Assembly (NCBI GenBank): GCA_025351675.1
Contig: JANXVK010000167.1
Location: 1 to 6,021 of the forward strand
Length of the DNA stretch: 6,021 nucleotides
Reading direction: 5' to 3'
DNA from: Rhizobacter sp.
GTDB lineage: Bacteria; Pseudomonadota; Gammaproteobacteria; Burkholderiales; Burkholderiaceae_C
The translations under genes were made by a program, and so were the position numbers. The notes below the pieces were generated by a model. That model saw only the letters and a list, made by a program, of their open reading frames with translations. It was not told the origin of the DNA and did no database searches. Within the stretch, counting starts at the first letter, position 1. Every line of letters starts with the position of its first letter. This document shows, in pieces, positions 4,659-6,021 of the stretch.

Positions 4659-6021
4659 ATGTATCAATACACTGAGTTCGACCGCCAGTTCGTCCACCAG
4701 CGTGCCGCGCAATTTCGCGACCAGCTCGAGCGCCACTTCGGCGGCAAGTTGCCCGAGGACGATTTCAAGGCACTGCGCCTGCAGAACGGCTGGTATGTGC
4801 AGCGTCACGCACCGATGCTGCGTGTGGCCGTCCCGTACGGCGAGCTGAGTGCGAAGCAGTTGCGCGCGCTCGGCGAGATCGCCGACAAGTACGACCGCGG
4901 TTACGGCCACTTCTCGACGCGCCAGAACCTGCAATACAACTGGATCCCGCTGACGCAGGCCGCCGACGTGATGGACACGCTCGCCGCGGTCGACATGCAC
5001 GGCATCCAAACAAGCGGCAACTGCATCCGCAACACCACCAGCGATGCGCTGGCCGGAATCGCGCCCGACGAGGTCGTCGACCCGAGGCCGTACGCCGAGT
5101 TGCTGCGCCAGTGGAGCACGCTGCACCCGGAGTTCGCGTTCCTGCCGCGCAAGTTCAAGATCGCGATCACCGGGGCGGTCGAGGACCGCGCCGCCATCGC
5201 GTGGCACGACATCGGCCTGCAGCTCAAGAGGAACGATGCCGGCGAAATCGGCTTCAAGGTGCTGGTCGGTGGCGGCATGGGCCGCACGCCGGTCATCGGC
5301 ACCGAAATCCGCGCGTTTCTGCCGTGGCAGCAGATCCTCGTGTTCATCGAGGCGGTGGTGCGCGTCTACAACCGCTTCGGCCGGCGCGACAACGCCTACA
5401 AGGCACGCATCAAGATCCTCGTCAAGGCCGAAGGCCAGAAGTTCATCGACGCGGTGGACGTCGAATTCGCCGACATCCTCGCGAACGACGTGGCCGGCAC
5501 CGCGCACATCCTGCCGCAAGCCGAGTTCGATCGCGTCGCGAAGAACTTTGCACTGCCTGAAGGCGTGGCCGCCGTGCTCGAGGTGCCGCTCTCGACGCTC
5601 GACGCGCCGACAGCCTACGTGCGCTGGCTCGAGCGCAACGTGCATGCGCACAAGCTGAGCGGCTACCGCGCGGTGACGCTCTCGTTGAAGCGCTCCGGTC
5701 AGGCGCCCGGCGACGCGACGGGCCGGCAGATGATCGAAGCAGCGGCGATCGCCGAGCATTTCAGCCACGGCGAACTGCGTGTCACGCACGATCAGAACCT
5801 GATGCTGCCGTGGGTGCGCCAGACCGATCTGCCCGCGCTCTGGGCGGTCGCACGCGATGCGAGCTTCGCCACGCCCAACGTCGGCCTGCTGACCGACATG
5901 ATCGCCTGCCCCGGCGGCGACTTCTGCGCACTGGCCAACGCCCGCTCGCTGCCGATCGCGGAAGCGATCACCCAGCGTTACCAGGACCTGGACGAGTTGC
6001 ACGACATCGGCGAGGTCGACC
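4659..6021 (+). CDS. Siroheme [4Fe-4S] nitrite/sulfite reductase hemoprotein, 3' end missing
   Basis: The first 454 codons of a cytosolic siroheme-iron-sulfur enzyme, which performs six-electron reduction of sulfite to sulfide or nitrite to ammonia. The ATG at 4659 gives the characteristic N-terminus MYQYTEFDRQFV; there is no clear Shine-Dalgarno sequence. The first half carries LQNGWYVQRHAPMLRVAVPYG, GHFSTRQNLQ (83-92) and SGNCIRN (119-125). LPRKFK follows, with Lys165 and Lys167 in the place of the anion-binding lysines 215 and 217 of E. coli CysI, then LVGGGMGRTP. The second half begins at about residue 300 and reaches ACPGGDFC with Cys417 and Cys423, the C-x5-C pair of the cluster; the C-x3-C pair would follow beyond the edge. 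Relatives are roughly 550-580 residues, so about 100 are missing. In Burkholderiales this gene usually heads a sulfate-assimilation operon (DUF934 protein, cysH, cysD, cysN), which suggests an assimilatory sulfite role; nitrite reduction cannot be excluded. Confidence 0.93.
   Translation, partial: MYQYTEFDRQFVHQRAAQFRDQLERHFGGKLPEDDFKALRLQNGWYVQRHAPMLRVAVPYGELSAKQLRALGEIADKYDRGYGHFSTRQNLQYNWIPLTQAADVMDTLAAVDMHGIQTSGNCIRNTTSDALAGIAPDEVVDPRPYAELLRQWSTLHPEFAFLPRKFKIAITGAVEDRAAIAWHDIGLQLKRNDAGEIGFKVLVGGGMGRTPVIGTEIRAFLPWQQILVFIEAVVRVYNRFGRRDNAYKARIKILVKAEGQKFIDAVDVEFADILANDVAGTAHILPQAEFDRVAKNFALPEGVAAVLEVPLSTLDAPTAYVRWLERNVHAHKLSGYRAVTLSLKRSGQAPGDATGRQMIEAAAIAEHFSHGELRVTHDQNLMLPWVRQTDLPALWAVARDASFATPNVGLLTDMIACPGGDFCALANARSLPIAEAITQRYQDLDELHDIGEVD

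Noticed and set aside
4322..4675. Small open frames on both strands in the phasin-reductase gap (4433-4675 plus, 4322-4660 minus)
   Set aside because: They overlap hairpins and the promoter zone, have no ribosome binding site and no domain-like content.
4638..6002. 454-codon minus-strand open frame opposite the reductase
   Set aside because: It is antisense to a gene with intact siroheme-reductase motifs; long antisense frames are expected at this GC content.
1..6021. CRISPR arrays, tRNA, rRNA, transposases, phage or defence genes
   Set aside because: Both strands were inspected and no repeat-spacer pattern, RNA gene or mobile-element gene was seen.

Overview
The window is GC-rich, densely coded DNA of a beta-proteobacterium. 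It is most likely a Burkholderiales member of the Rubrivivax/Leptothrix/Comamonadaceae type. This assignment rests on the phasin, the siroheme nitrite/sulfite reductase beginning MYQYT, and the PF16980-type antiporter remnant; it is inference, since no rRNA or other marker is present. The phasin implies that the organism makes polyhydroxyalkanoate (PHA) granules.

Layout: positions 1-3486 hold one tightly packed minus-strand operon. Read in its direction of transcription it encodes a bacterial histone-deacetylase-family amidohydrolase (3486-2485), a hotdog-fold acyl-CoA thioesterase (2488-2036), a nitroreductase-family flavoprotein (2039-1329), a broken PF16980-type antiporter (1332-585) and a D-2-hydroxyacid dehydrogenase running off the left edge (574-1). 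The first four genes are joined by 4-nt ATGA/GTGA overlaps, and the last starts 10 nt after the antiporter stop. The antiporter appears doubly damaged, by a 1-nt frameshift near codon 18 and by loss of the middle of the protein. The deacetylase carries an in-frame foreign-looking insert of about 28 residues just before its zinc-binding DLDVH strand.

Positions 3487-3702 are a divergent control region. A good sigma70 promoter drives a phasin gene (3703-4242, plus strand), and two matching 14-bp palindromes (TTGCnGYGCnGCAA) bracket that promoter. They are candidate sites for a PHA regulator such as PhaR.

Positions 4243-4658 contain no convincing protein gene. They hold a clear rho-independent terminator behind the phasin, then a compact pair of hairpins ending in a second terminator-like structure. 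The first of these hairpins shows a CCTCCTCC loop, so the unit is a possible small RNA. After them comes a LysR-type T-N11-A site with an AT-rich promoter region for the next gene.

Positions 4659-6021 (plus strand) hold the first 454 codons of a siroheme nitrite/sulfite reductase hemoprotein, cut by the right edge. It covers both substrate-binding halves and the first C-x5-C pair of the [4Fe-4S] site.

Most of the window is ordinary metabolic chromosome. The items that deserve a second look are the damaged antiporter, the insert in the deacetylase, the paired operators at the phasin promoter and the hairpin unit behind the phasin.
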